From Faecalibacterium sp. UBA1819 (GTDB taxonomy: Bacteria > Bacillota > Clostridia > Oscillospirales > Ruminococcaceae): a stretch of DNA of 31,985 nt. Of the stretch, positions 15,945-24,245 are shown one piece after another. The stretch is taken from the NCBI GenBank assembly GCA_002315015.1, contig DCEX01000026.1, positions 17,360 through 49,344 of the forward strand, written 5' to 3'. Every line of letters begins with the position of its first letter. Within the stretch, counting starts at the first letter, position 1. Under the pieces are notes generated by a model that was given only the letters and a program-made list of their open reading frames with translations, searched no databases and was not told where the DNA came from. The position numbers and the translations under genes were made by a program.

Positions 15945-17003
15945 ATGAAGATGAATGAGGCTATTCGATATTTTCGGCTGCAAAATCACCTAACACAAGA
16001 GCAGGTTGCCAGCCGCCTTGGTGTGACGGCTCCTGCGGTGAATAAATGGGAAAAGGGAACGTCGTGCCCGGACATTACGCTTTTGCCTGCGCTTGCCAGG
16101 CTGCTGGGTACGGACTGCAACACATTGCTCTGCTTTCAAGAGGAGCTTTCCGATAGTCAAATTGCTGTGCTTATGAATGAGATGCAAACCTGCTTGCAAG
16201 AAAAAGGTTTGCAGGAAGGCTACGAGTGGATGATGCAAAAATTAAGGGAATATCCTTCCTGTGAAGCTTTGGCGTATTATGCAGCGCTGCTTTTAGAAGG
16301 AGCGCTCATGTATGAAACAGACCAAAAGCAAGACACCGCCTTTTATCGCAAGGAAATAGAGCGCCTTTGTGAGTTTGCGGCCAAGAGCAAGAAACCTGAT
16401 ATCAAAGATCAAGCTTTGGCCTCGTTGATTTCCAAGAAGATTGAGACGCATGATTGGGAGCAAGCAGAACGGTTGTTGGAGCAGATGACGCCGCCCCCGA
16501 AGTCATTTGGCACAAATCAAAAACAGCTGCAAGCAAAGCTGTATATGGAAAAGCAAGAATATGCTCAAGCAGCAAAATTGTTAGAGGAAGAACTGGCGGG
16601 GCAAAAAATTTATATAGATTCAATTCTGTTAACGTTGATGAAGATTGCATTAAAAGAGAACTGTTTGGAGGAAGCACAAAAAATTGCTTCCGTTCATGAC
16701 CAGATACAGCAGCTTTTAGGTTTGGGTGTGGTTCAATCGAGATTTGCTGAGTTCTGGCTTTCTTTTGAACAAAAAAATCGTACGGCCTGTTGTGCACTGC
16801 TTTCAGAAATTCTGAAAGCGTTTGACCAAGTGTCGAATCCAAATCAGCAGACGCTGTATCGACATTTGAAAGAAAAAGAGCCGACGCCCGACTTCAGCAA
16901 TCAAATGAAAAAGATGTTTTTGCGTGGGTTGGACTGTGATCCGGAAGCGGAATTTTTACGAGACATGCCCGAGGTGCAGGAGTGGATGAGAAAGTATCTC
17001 TGA
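15945..17003 (+). CDS. XRE-family regulator with a helical-repeat C-terminal domain
   Basis: A 352-residue protein. Residues about 3-62 form a lambda-repressor-like helix-turn-helix (IRYFRLQNHLTQEQVASRLG, VTAPAVNKWEKGTSCPDI). The remaining ~290 residues are helical, with TPR-like pairs (DWEQAERLLEQM, EYAQAAKLLEEELAG, NCLEEAQKIASVHDQIQ). This is a common Firmicutes layout in which the repeat region senses a peptide or protein. The start at ATG 15945 is set by GGAGGG; longer frames cross the promoter. It probably controls its own promoter and the HD-domain gene 44 bases downstream. The signal is unknown. Confidence 0.8.
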   Translation: MKMNEAIRYFRLQNHLTQEQVASRLGVTAPAVNKWEKGTSCPDITLLPALARLLGTDCNTLLCFQEELSDSQIAVLMNEMQTCLQEKGLQEGYEWMMQKLREYPSCEALAYYAALLLEGALMYETDQKQDTAFYRKEIERLCEFAAKSKKPDIKDQALASLISKKIETHDWEQAERLLEQMTPPPKSFGTNQKQLQAKLYMEKQEYAQAAKLLEEELAGQKIYIDSILLTLMKIALKENCLEEAQKIASVHDQIQQLLGLGVVQSRFAEFWLSFEQKNRTACCALLSEILKAFDQVSNPNQQTLYRHLKEKEPTPDFSNQMKKMFLRGLDCDPEAEFLRDMPEVQEWMRKYL

Positions 17004-17047
17004 GCCATTCCAGAGGATATGCAAAGACGGTTCAGGAGGGAAAGAGA

Positions 17048-17647
17048 ATGAATGAATTACAAGCAAAGCAAGCCCTGCTTGAAGCAGAAGAAAGAAACCC
17101 AGGGCCTTGGATTGGCCATAGTGAATCGGTGGCGGAAAATGCCAAGCTAATTGCTGAGCGGTGCGGCCTAGACGCACAAAAGGCGTATATCATGGGGCTT
17201 TTGCATGATATTGGCAGACGGGAAGGGGTGAGCGGAATCAAACATATTTTTGACGGCTATCATTACATGATGGGAATGGGCGAAAAAGAAATTGCTCAAA
17301 TTTGTTTGACACATTCTTTTCCGCTGAAGGATGTAACAACCTATATCGGAACGTACGACTGCACCGACGAGCAGCTGGCCTTTCTGCAAGATTTTTTAGA
17401 GAAAAGCCAACAGGACGATTATGACCGACTCATCCAGCTTTGTGACGCGATTTCTTTGCCAAAGGGGGCTTGTATTATGGAAAAGCGGCTGATGGACGTT
17501 GCGCTGCGCCATGGCTTGCCGGAGTTCTCTTTGGATAAGTGGAAAGCATTTTTAGCCTTGAAACAATATTTTGATGAGCGGTGTGGATGTAATTTGTATG
17601 AGTTCCTACCCAGGGTATTTGAAAACTCGATTGGATCGCTGCTCTAA
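17048..17647 (+). CDS. HD-domain phosphohydrolase
   Basis: A 199-residue protein with a complete HD metal site: His in WIGHSESVAENA, the HD pair in GLLHDIGRREG, a further His in LTHSFPL, and the distal Asp in LIQLCDAISLP. It resembles small HD proteins that hydrolyse nucleotides or phosphate esters; the substrate cannot be read from sequence. The start ATG 17048 has GGAGGG upstream; an earlier in-frame ATG lies within the end of the XRE gene and is rejected. Likely the second gene of the XRE operon. Confidence 0.82.
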   Translation: MNELQAKQALLEAEERNPGPWIGHSESVAENAKLIAERCGLDAQKAYIMGLLHDIGRREGVSGIKHIFDGYHYMMGMGEKEIAQICLTHSFPLKDVTTYIGTYDCTDEQLAFLQDFLEKSQQDDYDRLIQLCDAISLPKGACIMEKRLMDVALRHGLPEFSLDKWKAFLALKQYFDERCGCNLYEFLPRVFENSIGSLL

Positions 17648-17669
17648 ACGAATGAAAAATATAAGGGAA

Positions 17670-17701
17670 GGCTGTAACGGATCACAAGAACCGATACAGC
17701 C
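17670..17701. other. Hairpin after the HD gene
   Basis: GGCTGTA/TACAGCC with an inner CGG/CCG (17670-17680, 17691-17701) forms a clear stem. No T-run follows on the plus strand, so a terminator role is uncertain. Confidence 0.35.
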
Positions 17702-17742
17702 ACCCTGTTGAAAAAATATAGGAGAAAAAATAAAAAAAGATG

Positions 17743-17771
17743 TTGACAAGTGAGGGGATATATGGTAATAT
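17743..17771 (+). promoter_or_regulatory. tRNA promoter
   Basis: TTGACA (17743-17748), 17 bases, TAATAT (17766-17771), about 50 bases before tRNA-Gly. Short inverted repeats ACAGC/GCTGT and AGAG/CTCT with a T-run lie in the leader. Confidence 0.8.
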
Positions 17772-17819
17772 ATATACACGACAGCGGTAAAGCTGTTAGA
17801 GAGTAGGTTCTCTTTTTTT

Positions 17820-17895
17820 GCGGATTTAGCTCATCTGGTAGAGCGCCACCTTGCCAAGGTGGAGGTAGCGAGTTCGAGCCTCGTAATCCGCTCCA
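17820..17895 (+). tRNA. tRNA-Gly (GCC)
   Basis: Complete cloverleaf: acceptor GCGGATT/AATCCGC, D-arm GCTC/GAGC, anticodon stem CCACC/GGTGG with loop TTGCCAA (anticodon GCC), T-arm GCGAG/CTCGT with TTCGAGC, and an encoded CCA end. Confidence 0.96.
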
Positions 17896-17898
17896 TAT

Positions 17899-17973
17899 GG
17901 TGCCGTAGCCAAGTGGTAAGGCAGCGGTCTGCAAAACCGCTATGCACCAGTTCAAATCTGGTCGGCACCTCCA
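17899..17973 (+). tRNA. tRNA-Cys (GCA)
   Basis: Complete cloverleaf: acceptor GGTGCCG/CGGCACC, D-arm GCC/GGC, anticodon stem GCGGT/ACCGC with loop CTGCAAA (anticodon GCA), T-arm ACCAG/CTGGT, encoded CCA. Three bases after tRNA-Gly, so on the same transcript. Confidence 0.96.
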
Positions 17974-17977
17974 GAAG

Positions 17978-18012
17978 AAAATCCCACAGCCTTTTTGGTT
18001 GTGGGATTTTTT
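17978..18012 (+). terminator. Terminator after the tRNA pair
   Basis: AAAATCCCACAGCC pairs with GGTTGTGGGATTTT around TTTTT, ending in a T-run. Confidence 0.88.
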
Positions 18013-18106
18013 GTGTATCTTCAGTCTTTTCTTTCTTTGCTTTTCATCGGAAGAAGCCCGAGAGGCAGACCTGTTAATCGCTTGCATTAAAGAATTTTTT
18101 TTGTAA

Positions 18107-18157
18107 AAAAGCCCCGGCTTTTCCTTGGCATAAAGCGTCGGAAAAGTCGGGGCTTTT
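18107..18157 (-). terminator. Terminator of the MATE gene
   Basis: AAAAGCCCCGGCTTTTCC (18107-18124) and GGAAAAGTCGGGGCTTTT (18140-18157) form an 18-bp stem. Read on the minus strand it ends in a T-run, 25 bases after the MATE stop. Confidence 0.8.
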
Positions 18158-18181
18158 GCGAATTATAGTAAAAGGGAACCG

Positions 18182-19528
18182 TTATGCGTGAACGCTTAAA
18201 CGTGCTGCTGTGCTTTGTTCAATGCGATAATAAGCGATGCCAAGCATAATAGCGGCACCTACCCAAGCGGCAGGGCCGCACAGGCAAACGCTGACAAAGC
18301 CTAAAAAGCCGCTGGTTAAAAAGGCCACGGGAACACGCATGGCAAGCTCAACCGCACCGGAGAGCATGGGGATATTGGCATTACCCATGCCGGAAATGGA
18401 GCATCGATAGGTGAGAAGAACACCCAAAGCAAAAATGAACGCACCCACCCAGTTTAAATATAAAACACTGGCTGCCACGACATCCTCTGTGGGATTTTCC
18501 AAAAAAACACCCACCAAGGATGCACCGAAAAAGTGAGCAACCGCCCAACCAAGTGCGGCACAGCCAACCATCAATTTCAAGCAGTCGTGCGTGCCTTTTC
18601 GCACACGCTCCATTTTGCGTGCACCGACATTCTGCGCGACAAAGGTGCTTAAAGCAGTGCTGAACGCAAAGCAGGGCTGTACAGCGAGCGATTCAATTTT
18701 AGTGCCTGCGGTGTATCCGGCGACAATGTCCGAACCAAAGCTGTTGACAACGCCCTGCATGGCCATGGTGCCGATGGCGCACACGCTGTTGGAAAGCGCA
18801 CTCGGCAGGCCCAAACGCATAAGGGAAGCCGCAAGCGCGGGGTCGAATTTCCAGTCGGACTTTTTAGGAATGAGAAACGCGAACTTTTTCAAAATGAAAA
18901 TGAGGCACGCAATGCCGGACAGGGTTTGGCTGACGATGGTAGCAACGGCCGCTCCGGCAGGCCCCATTTGAAAGAATAAAACAAAAACAAAGTCGAGCAC
19001 AATGTTTCCCACAGACGCCAGCGCCAGAAAAAACAGCGGTGTACGAGAGTCGCCCACCGAGCGGAGAATGCCGGAAAACAGGTTGTAAAAGACGGTGCCC
19101 GGAATGCCCCAAAAGATAATGACGATGTACATGTAGGCATCGTGAAAAATATCCTTGGGGGTTTGCATGACTTCCAGAAGCGGAACCGCAAAAATAACGC
19201 TGAGCAGCATGATGGAAACCGACGAAATAGCCGATAGCTCCACGCTGATGGCAACCGCTTTGCGCAGGCTGTCTTCATCTTTGGCGCCGAACCTTTGAGA
19301 AACGATGATGCAAAAGCCGCCGGCAATGCCGACCGCTGCACCAAGAATGAAAAAGTTGATAGAACCGGTACAGCCGACTGCTGCAAGCGCTTTCGCGCCG
19401 ACAAAGCGGCCGACGATAATGGCGTCTACCATGCTGTAAAACTGCTGAAGGATATTGCCTGCCAGCATTGGCAGTGAGAAAAAGATTAAAAGCCAAATGG
19501 GATTGCCTTTGGTTAAGTCTGTTGTCAT
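18182..19528 (-). CDS. MATE-family multidrug/organic-cation exporter
   Basis: A 448-residue inner-membrane transporter with about twelve hydrophobic helices in two similar halves. Family features include SLPMLAGNILQQFYSMVDAI at the start, VGRFVGAKALAAVG, and in the second half QNVGARKMERVRKG. MATE proteins export drugs, metabolites or cations using an Na+ or H+ gradient; the substrate here is unknown. The start MTTDLTKGN is typical. It is transcribed divergently from an Rrf2 regulator, which may control it. Confidence 0.92.
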   Translation of the reverse strand: MTTDLTKGNPIWLLIFFSLPMLAGNILQQFYSMVDAIIVGRFVGAKALAAVGCTGSINFFILGAAVGIAGGFCIIVSQRFGAKDEDSLRKAVAISVELSAISSVSIMLLSVIFAVPLLEVMQTPKDIFHDAYMYIVIIFWGIPGTVFYNLFSGILRSVGDSRTPLFFLALASVGNIVLDFVFVLFFQMGPAGAAVATIVSQTLSGIACLIFILKKFAFLIPKKSDWKFDPALAASLMRLGLPSALSNSVCAIGTMAMQGVVNSFGSDIVAGYTAGTKIESLAVQPCFAFSTALSTFVAQNVGARKMERVRKGTHDCLKLMVGCAALGWAVAHFFGASLVGVFLENPTEDVVAASVLYLNWVGAFIFALGVLLTYRCSISGMGNANIPMLSGAVELAMRVPVAFLTSGFLGFVSVCLCGPAAWVGAAIMLGIAYYRIEQSTAARLSVHA

Positions 19529-19567
19529 ATGAGGTTCACCTCGGATTCGGAATCGTTTCGTAGAGAC

Positions 19568-19595
19568 ATTTTAGCAGAATCATTACAAATTGCAA
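19568..19595 (-). promoter_or_regulatory. MATE promoter
   Basis: On the minus strand TTGCAA (19595-19590), 16 bases, TAAAAT (19573-19568), about 40 bases before the MATE start. Confidence 0.55.
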
Positions 19596-19650
19596 TAGTT
19601 TTTTTCAAAAAAAAATCAAAAAAATTGCTATTATAATACCTCTTTAAATA

Positions 19651-19658
19651 GGGGGGGG
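19651..19658 (+). repeat. Run of eight G in the MATE/rrf2 divergent region
   Basis: Eight G (19651-19658) lie between the two divergent promoters, 23 bases before the rrf2 -35 box. Such runs are prone to slippage. Confidence 0.7.
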
Positions 19659-19681
19659 CACCGCTGTTTTTATCCTGGGAA

Positions 19682-19710
19682 TTGACAATTGAAGTGAAAT
19701 AGTGTATATT
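19682..19710 (+). promoter_or_regulatory. rrf2 promoter
   Basis: TTGACA (19682-19687), 17 bases, TATATT (19705-19710), about 40 bases before ATG 19750. Confidence 0.8.
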
Positions 19711-19749
19711 TAACTGTATTAAAAAAGTGGAATTAAAGGGGCTTTATCA

Positions 19750-20157
19750 ATGCAGATTACACAGGAATCGGATTATGCAATCCGTATTGTTTATTGCTTA
19801 GCAAAAAGTCGAGTGCGCAGAGATGCCAGAAGCATCAGCGAAGAAATGGGAGTCACGCTGCGCTTTTCTTTAAAAATTTTAGGAAAGCTGGTAGGCGCCG
19901 GAATTGTTTCGAGCTACAAAGGAAATAAGGGTGGCTATGAGTTGGCAAAAGAACCGTCGCAAATTACCTTCAAAGATGTGATTGAAGCGGTGGAGGGCTC
20001 TTATTACATGATTCGCTGCTTGAACGAAGAAACACCGTGCAACCGAGGCGCCTCACAAACCTGCTCGTTCCGCAAAGTATTTTGCGAAATTACAGAGGAG
20101 GTGAACCGTCGGTTGGAGGCTGCGAACTTTGAAACGCTGCTTCAGCAGGAAGAATAA
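19750..20157 (+). CDS. Rrf2-family transcriptional regulator
   Basis: A 135-residue Rrf2 protein. The winged helix (QESDYAIRIVYCLAK, SISEEMGVTLRFSLKILGKL, YKGNKGGYELAK) and the following helix (ITFKDVIEAVEG) are typical. Cysteines in CLNEETPCNRGASQTC and VFCEI could bind an Fe-S cluster, as in IscR or NsrR, but the spacing differs from both. Such proteins sense iron-sulfur status, nitric oxide or redox state. The divergent MATE exporter is the likely target. AAAGGGG is upstream of the start. Confidence 0.88.
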   Translation: MQITQESDYAIRIVYCLAKSRVRRDARSISEEMGVTLRFSLKILGKLVGAGIVSSYKGNKGGYELAKEPSQITFKDVIEAVEGSYYMIRCLNEETPCNRGASQTCSFRKVFCEITEEVNRRLEAANFETLLQQEE

Positions 20158-20163
20158 CGAGTG

Positions 20164-20203
20164 AAACCGCACACGACGCCGGGCGTTCCATGTGCGGTTT
20201 TTT
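20164..20203 (+). terminator. Terminator after rrf2
   Basis: AAACCGCACA (20164-20173) and TGTGCGGTTT (20191-20200), with an inner ACGCC/GGCGT stem, followed by T. Confidence 0.85.
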
Positions 20204-20228
20204 CGTGCGATTTTTTTTGAAAAACACC

Positions 20229-20257
20229 TTGACGGCTGTAAAAAAAAAGGGTATAAT
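20229..20257 (+). promoter_or_regulatory. rpoB promoter
   Basis: TTGACG (20229-20234), 17 bases, TATAAT (20252-20257). This gives a leader of about 150 bases with no L7/L12-type gene in it; rplJL, usually just upstream of rpoB, is absent. Confidence 0.85.
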
Positions 20258-20415
20258 GCTTGAATGTATCATAATGACCTTGTATACCCAAAATGTAAAA
20301 ATGTCCAATTTTTTATTGTGCATTTCGCTGAAATTCTGGGCAAAAACAGGGCGTTTGTGCGTGAATCTGTCAAGCCGTTTTTCGATAGACGAAGTTTAAG
20401 GAGTGGTCGCTGATT

Positions 20416-23400
20416 ATGGTGAAAGTCAAGCCTGTACAACTTGGCAAGACCGAACGCATGAGTTTTTCCAAAATCGATGAAGTCATTCAAATGCCGAACC
20501 TCATCGAGGTACAGAAAAATTCATACCAGTGGTTCTTGGATGAAGGCCTCAAAGAAGTGTTCCGTGATATTTCCACAATTGAGGACTACACGGGCAATCT
20601 CGTGCTGGAGTTCGTGGATTACCGTCTGGACTCACAGCCCAAGTACAGCATCAAAGAATGCAAAGAGCGCGACGCCACCTATGCCGCGCCGCTGCGTGTG
20701 CGTGCTCGTTTGCTGAACAAAGAGACGGGCAACCTGCAAGAGCAGGAGATTTTCATGGGAGATTTTCCCCTGATGACAGACGCAGGCACCTTTGTCTACA
20801 ACGGCGCCGAGCGTGTTGTTGTCAGCCAGTTGGTGCGCAGCCCCGGCGTTTACTTTGGCAAGAGCTATGACAAAACCGGTAAAGAGCTCTTTACCGCAAC
20901 ATTGAACCCGAACCGCGGCGCTTGGCTGGAGTATGAAACGGATGCCAACGACGTGTTCTATGTGCGTATTGATAAAAACCGCAAAATTCCGATGACGGTT
21001 TTGCTGCGTGCAATGGGCCTTGGCGATGACGCGCGCATCCGTGAGTTTTTTGGCGATGACGAGCGCGTAGAGGCGACGATTGCAAAAGACCCGACCAAGA
21101 ACCAGGAAGAGGGCCTTTTGGAGACATACCGCAAGCTGCGTCCGGGCGAGCCCCCGACAATCGAGAGCGCTTCCAACCACTTGGAAGGCTTGTTCTTCGA
21201 CCCGCGCCGCTACGATTTGTCCCGTTTTGGCCGTTACAAAATGAATAAAAAGCTGGCGATTGCCCGCCGCATCATGGGCCATGAGGCCGCACGAGACATC
21301 ATTGCTCCGCTGACCGGTGAGCTGCTGTGCGCTGCCGGCGAGAAAATCAGCACGGATTTGGCTTGGGAAATTGAGAAAAGCGGCGTGAGCATTGTATTTT
21401 TGAATGTTGATGACCGTGAAGTAAAGGTAATTTCCAACGGCACCGTCAATGCCAACGACTTCTTCAGCTTCGACACGCAGGAGCTGGGCATCAATGAGCG
21501 CGTCAGCTTTGAGCAGGTGCGTGCTATTTTGGACGAGACGTCCGACCCGGAAGAGCAGAAAGAGCTGATTGTGAAAAACAAGGACAAGCTGATCAGCAAG
21601 ACAGTGACCTTGGACGACATTTTCTCCTCGATTAACTATTTGAACTGCTTGGCTCACGGCGTTGGTACTACCGACGATATCGACCATTTGGGCAACCGCC
21701 GTATCCGCAGCGTGGGCGAGCTTTTGCAGAACCAGTTCCGCATCGGCTTTTCCCGTATGGAGCGCGTGATCCGCGAGCGCATGACGCTCCAGGCACAGGA
21801 CACCGAAAAGGTGACCCCGCAGACGCTGATCAACATTCGCCCGGTTGTGGCGGCAATCAAAGAGTTCTTCGGCTCTTCTCCGCTGTCGCAGTTCATGGAT
21901 CAGAACAACCCGCTGGCTGAGCTGACGCATAAGCGCCGTTTGTCCGCGCTGGGCCCCGGCGGTCTGTCGCGTGACCGCGCGGGCTTCGAAGTTCGTGACG
22001 TTCACTACTCTCACTATGGCCGCATGTGCCCGATTGAGACGCCCGAAGGTCCGAACATCGGTTTGATTTCCTACTTGGCAACCTTTGCTAAAATTAACGA
22101 GTATGGCTTCATTGAAGCGCCTTACCGCCGCATTGACAAAGAGCGCGGTGTGGTGACCGATGAAGTAGTGTATATGACCGCCGATGTAGAGGACGAGTAC
22201 ATTGTGGCGCAGGCCAACGAGCCGCTCGATGATGAGGGTCACTTCCTGCGTGACCGTGTATCCTGCCGCTACCGTGATGAAATCGTCGAGGTGGAGAAGT
22301 CCCGTGCGGACTTCATGGACGTTTCGCCGAAGATGGTAGTGTCCGTGGCAACTTCGATGATTCCGTTCTTGGAAAACGACGACGCAAACCGCGCTCTGAT
22401 GGGTTCCAACATGCAGCGTCAGGCAGTGCCTTTGCTGGTGACCGAGCAGCCCATTGTCGCTACCGGTATGGAATATAAAGCTGCCTGCGACTCCGGCGTT
22501 TGCGTTCTGGCAAAAAATGACGGTGTTGTTGAGAAGGTAACTGCCGACAAGATTGTGGTGCGCACCTCCAAAACGACGACCGACACCTATGAGCTGGTGA
22601 AGTTTATGCGCTCCAACCAGGGAACGTGCACCAACCAGCGCCCCATTGTCGACAAAGGCGAGACCGTGACGAAGGGTCAGGTGCTGGCAGACGGCCCGGC
22701 TACCAAGAACGGCGAGATCAGCCTTGGTAAAAACGCGCTGATCGGCTTTATGACATGGGAAGGCTACAACTACGAGGACGCCGTTCTCATCAACGAGAAA
22801 ATTGTCCGTGAGGACGTTTACACCTCGATTCACATTGAGGAATATGAAATTGAGAGCCGCGAAACGAAGCTCGGACCCGAGGAAATCACCCGCGATATTC
22901 CGAACGTCGGTGAGGACGCGCTGAAAGATTTGGACGAGCGCGGCATTATCCGCATCGGTGCGGAAGTTTCTGCCGGTGATATTCTGGTTGGTAAGGTTAC
23001 GCCGAAGGGCGAAACCGAGCTGACGGCGGAAGAGCGCTTGCTGCGCGCTATCTTTGGTGAGAAGGCGCGTGAGGTGCGTGATACCTCTCTGCGCGTGCCG
23101 CACGGCGAGTACGGCATCATCGTGGACGTGAAGGTATTCACCCCGGAAAACAGCGACGAATTGCAGCCGGGCGTGCGCGAGGTTGTGCGCTGCTATATCG
23201 CTCAAAAGCGTAAGATCAGCGTGGGCGATAAGATGGCTGGCCGTCACGGCAACAAGGGTGTTGTGTCCCGTATTTTGCCGCAGGAGGATATGCCTTTCCT
23301 CGAGGACGGCACACCGCTTGACATCGTGCTGAACCCGCTGGGCGTTCCGTCCCGTATGAATATCGGTCAGGTGCTCGAGGTTCACCTCGGCTACGCTGCA

Positions 23401-24114
23401 AAGGCACTTGGCTGGAAGGTGATGACGCCTGTCTTTGACGGTGCGCACGAATCGGATATTCGTGAGATGTTCAAGGAAGCCGGACGCAGTGAGGACGGCA
23501 AGAGCATCGTGTACGATGGCCGCACGGGTGAGAAGTTTGATAACCCCGTTACCGTTGGTTATATGTACTACCTGAAGCTCCATCACTTGGTTGACGATAA
23601 GATCCATGCCCGTTCCACTGGTCCGTACAGCTTGGTAACGCAGCAGCCGCTGGGCGGTAAAGCACAGTTTGGCGGCCAGCGCTTCGGCGAAATGGAGGTT
23701 TGGGCGCTGGAAGCTTACGGCGCGGCTTATACCTTGCAGGAGATCCTGACGGTGAAGTCCGACGACGTTGTAGGCCGTGTGAAAACCTACGAGGCCATTG
23801 TAAAAGGCCAGCCCGTGCCGCAGCCCGGTATTCCCGAGGCCTTCCGCGTGCTGATGAAAGAGCTGCAAAGCCTTGGCCTTGACGTGAAGGTGCAAGATAA
23901 AGAGGGCAACGAGATTGATATTAAGCAGAATTACGACGATGATGATGCCGGATTTGATCATTCTGATTTGCCCATCGGTGACGATGTGATGCTGGAGAGC
24001 GAACTGACGGACGATTACAGCATCGAGGATGTTCCCGAAGTAGATGAAGAACCCGACGATTCCGTTTTTACAGAGGATTTCTTTGCTGACGATGACAGCT
24101 TTGGCGACCTGTAA
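20416..24114 (+). CDS. rpoB: RNA polymerase beta subunit
   Basis: A 1232-residue beta subunit, without the long lineage-specific insertions of proteobacterial RpoB. The rifampicin pocket is intact and wild-type in appearance: [20 protein letters not shown] then [14 protein letters not shown], keeping the Asp, His and Ser that mutate in resistance. Further marks: [40 protein letters not shown] and the C-terminal [21 protein letters not shown]. The tail is an acidic run rich in Asp and Glu. Start ATG 20416, with GGAG about 15 bases upstream. It forms the polymerase core with rpoC, 131 bases downstream. Confidence 0.98.
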   Translation: MVKVKPVQLGKTERMSFSKIDEVIQMPNLIEVQKNSYQWFLDEGLKEVFRDISTIEDYTGNLVLEFVDYRLDSQPKYSIKECKERDATYAAPLRVRARLLNKETGNLQEQEIFMGDFPLMTDAGTFVYNGAERVVVSQLVRSPGVYFGKSYDKTGKELFTATLNPNRGAWLEYETDANDVFYVRIDKNRKIPMTVLLRAMGLGDDARIREFFGDDERVEATIAKDPTKNQEEGLLETYRKLRPGEPPTIESASNHLEGLFFDPRRYDLSRFGRYKMNKKLAIARRIMGHEAARDIIAPLTGELLCAAGEKISTDLAWEIEKSGVSIVFLNVDDREVKVISNGTVNANDFFSFDTQELGINERVSFEQVRAILDETSDPEEQKELIVKNKDKLISKTVTLDDIFSSINYLNCLAHGVGTTDDIDHLGNRRIRSVGELLQNQFRIGFSRMERVIRERMTLQAQDTEKVTPQTLINIRPVVAAIKEFFGSSPLSQFMDQNNPLAELTHKRRLSALGPGGLSRDRAGFEVRDVHYSHYGRMCPIETPEGPNIGLISYLATFAKINEYGFIEAPYRRIDKERGVVTDEVVYMTADVEDEYIVAQANEPLDDEGHFLRDRVSCRYRDEIVEVEKSRADFMDVSPKMVVSVATSMIPFLENDDANRALMGSNMQRQAVPLLVTEQPIVATGMEYKAACDSGVCVLAKNDGVVEKVTADKIVVRTSKTTTDTYELVKFMRSNQGTCTNQRPIVDKGETVTKGQVLADGPATKNGEISLGKNALIGFMTWEGYNYEDAVLINEKIVREDVYTSIHIEEYEIESRETKLGPEEITRDIPNVGEDALKDLDERGIIRIGAEVSAGDILVGKVTPKGETELTAEERLLRAIFGEKAREVRDTSLRVPHGEYGIIVDVKVFTPENSDELQPGVREVVRCYIAQKRKISVGDKMAGRHGNKGVVSRILPQEDMPFLEDGTPLDIVLNPLGVPSRMNIGQVLEVHLGYAAKALGWKVMTPVFDGAHESDIREMFKEAGRSEDGKSIVYDGRTGEKFDNPVTVGYMYYLKLHHLVDDKIHARSTGPYSLVTQQPLGGKAQFGGQRFGEMEVWALEAYGAAYTLQEILTVKSDDVVGRVKTYEAIVKGQPVPQPGIPEAFRVLMKELQSLGLDVKVQDKEGNEIDIKQNYDDDDAGFDHSDLPIGDDVMLESELTDDYSIEDVPEVDEEPDDSVFTEDFFADDDSFGDL

Positions 24115-24245
24115 AAAGGAAAAAGTCGAGGGCGCGGCGCGGCTGCAATAAAGCGACGCGTGCGCCCCGAAGAAAGCGCTTTGTGCCCTTGGCGGCACAA
24201 GGCCACTCCACACAATCCACACAGTGAAAGAAAGGGTTCGTTTCC
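24115..24245 (+). other. rpoB-rpoC spacer with two GC-rich hairpins
   Basis: GGGCGC (24130-24135) can pair with GCGCCC (24162-24167), and TTGTGCC (24181-24187) with GGCACAA (24194-24200). Neither is followed by a T-run. They may be processing or pause sites. Confidence 0.4.

Noticed and set aside
21870..22070. Rifampicin-resistance changes in rpoB
   Set aside because: The Asp, His and Ser resistance positions in the pocket are wild type.
20632..24222. Very long open frame antisense to rpoB (about 1196 codons)
   Set aside because: It mirrors rpoB, lacks a ribosome-binding site and any family motif, and arises because biased codon use keeps reverse stops rare.
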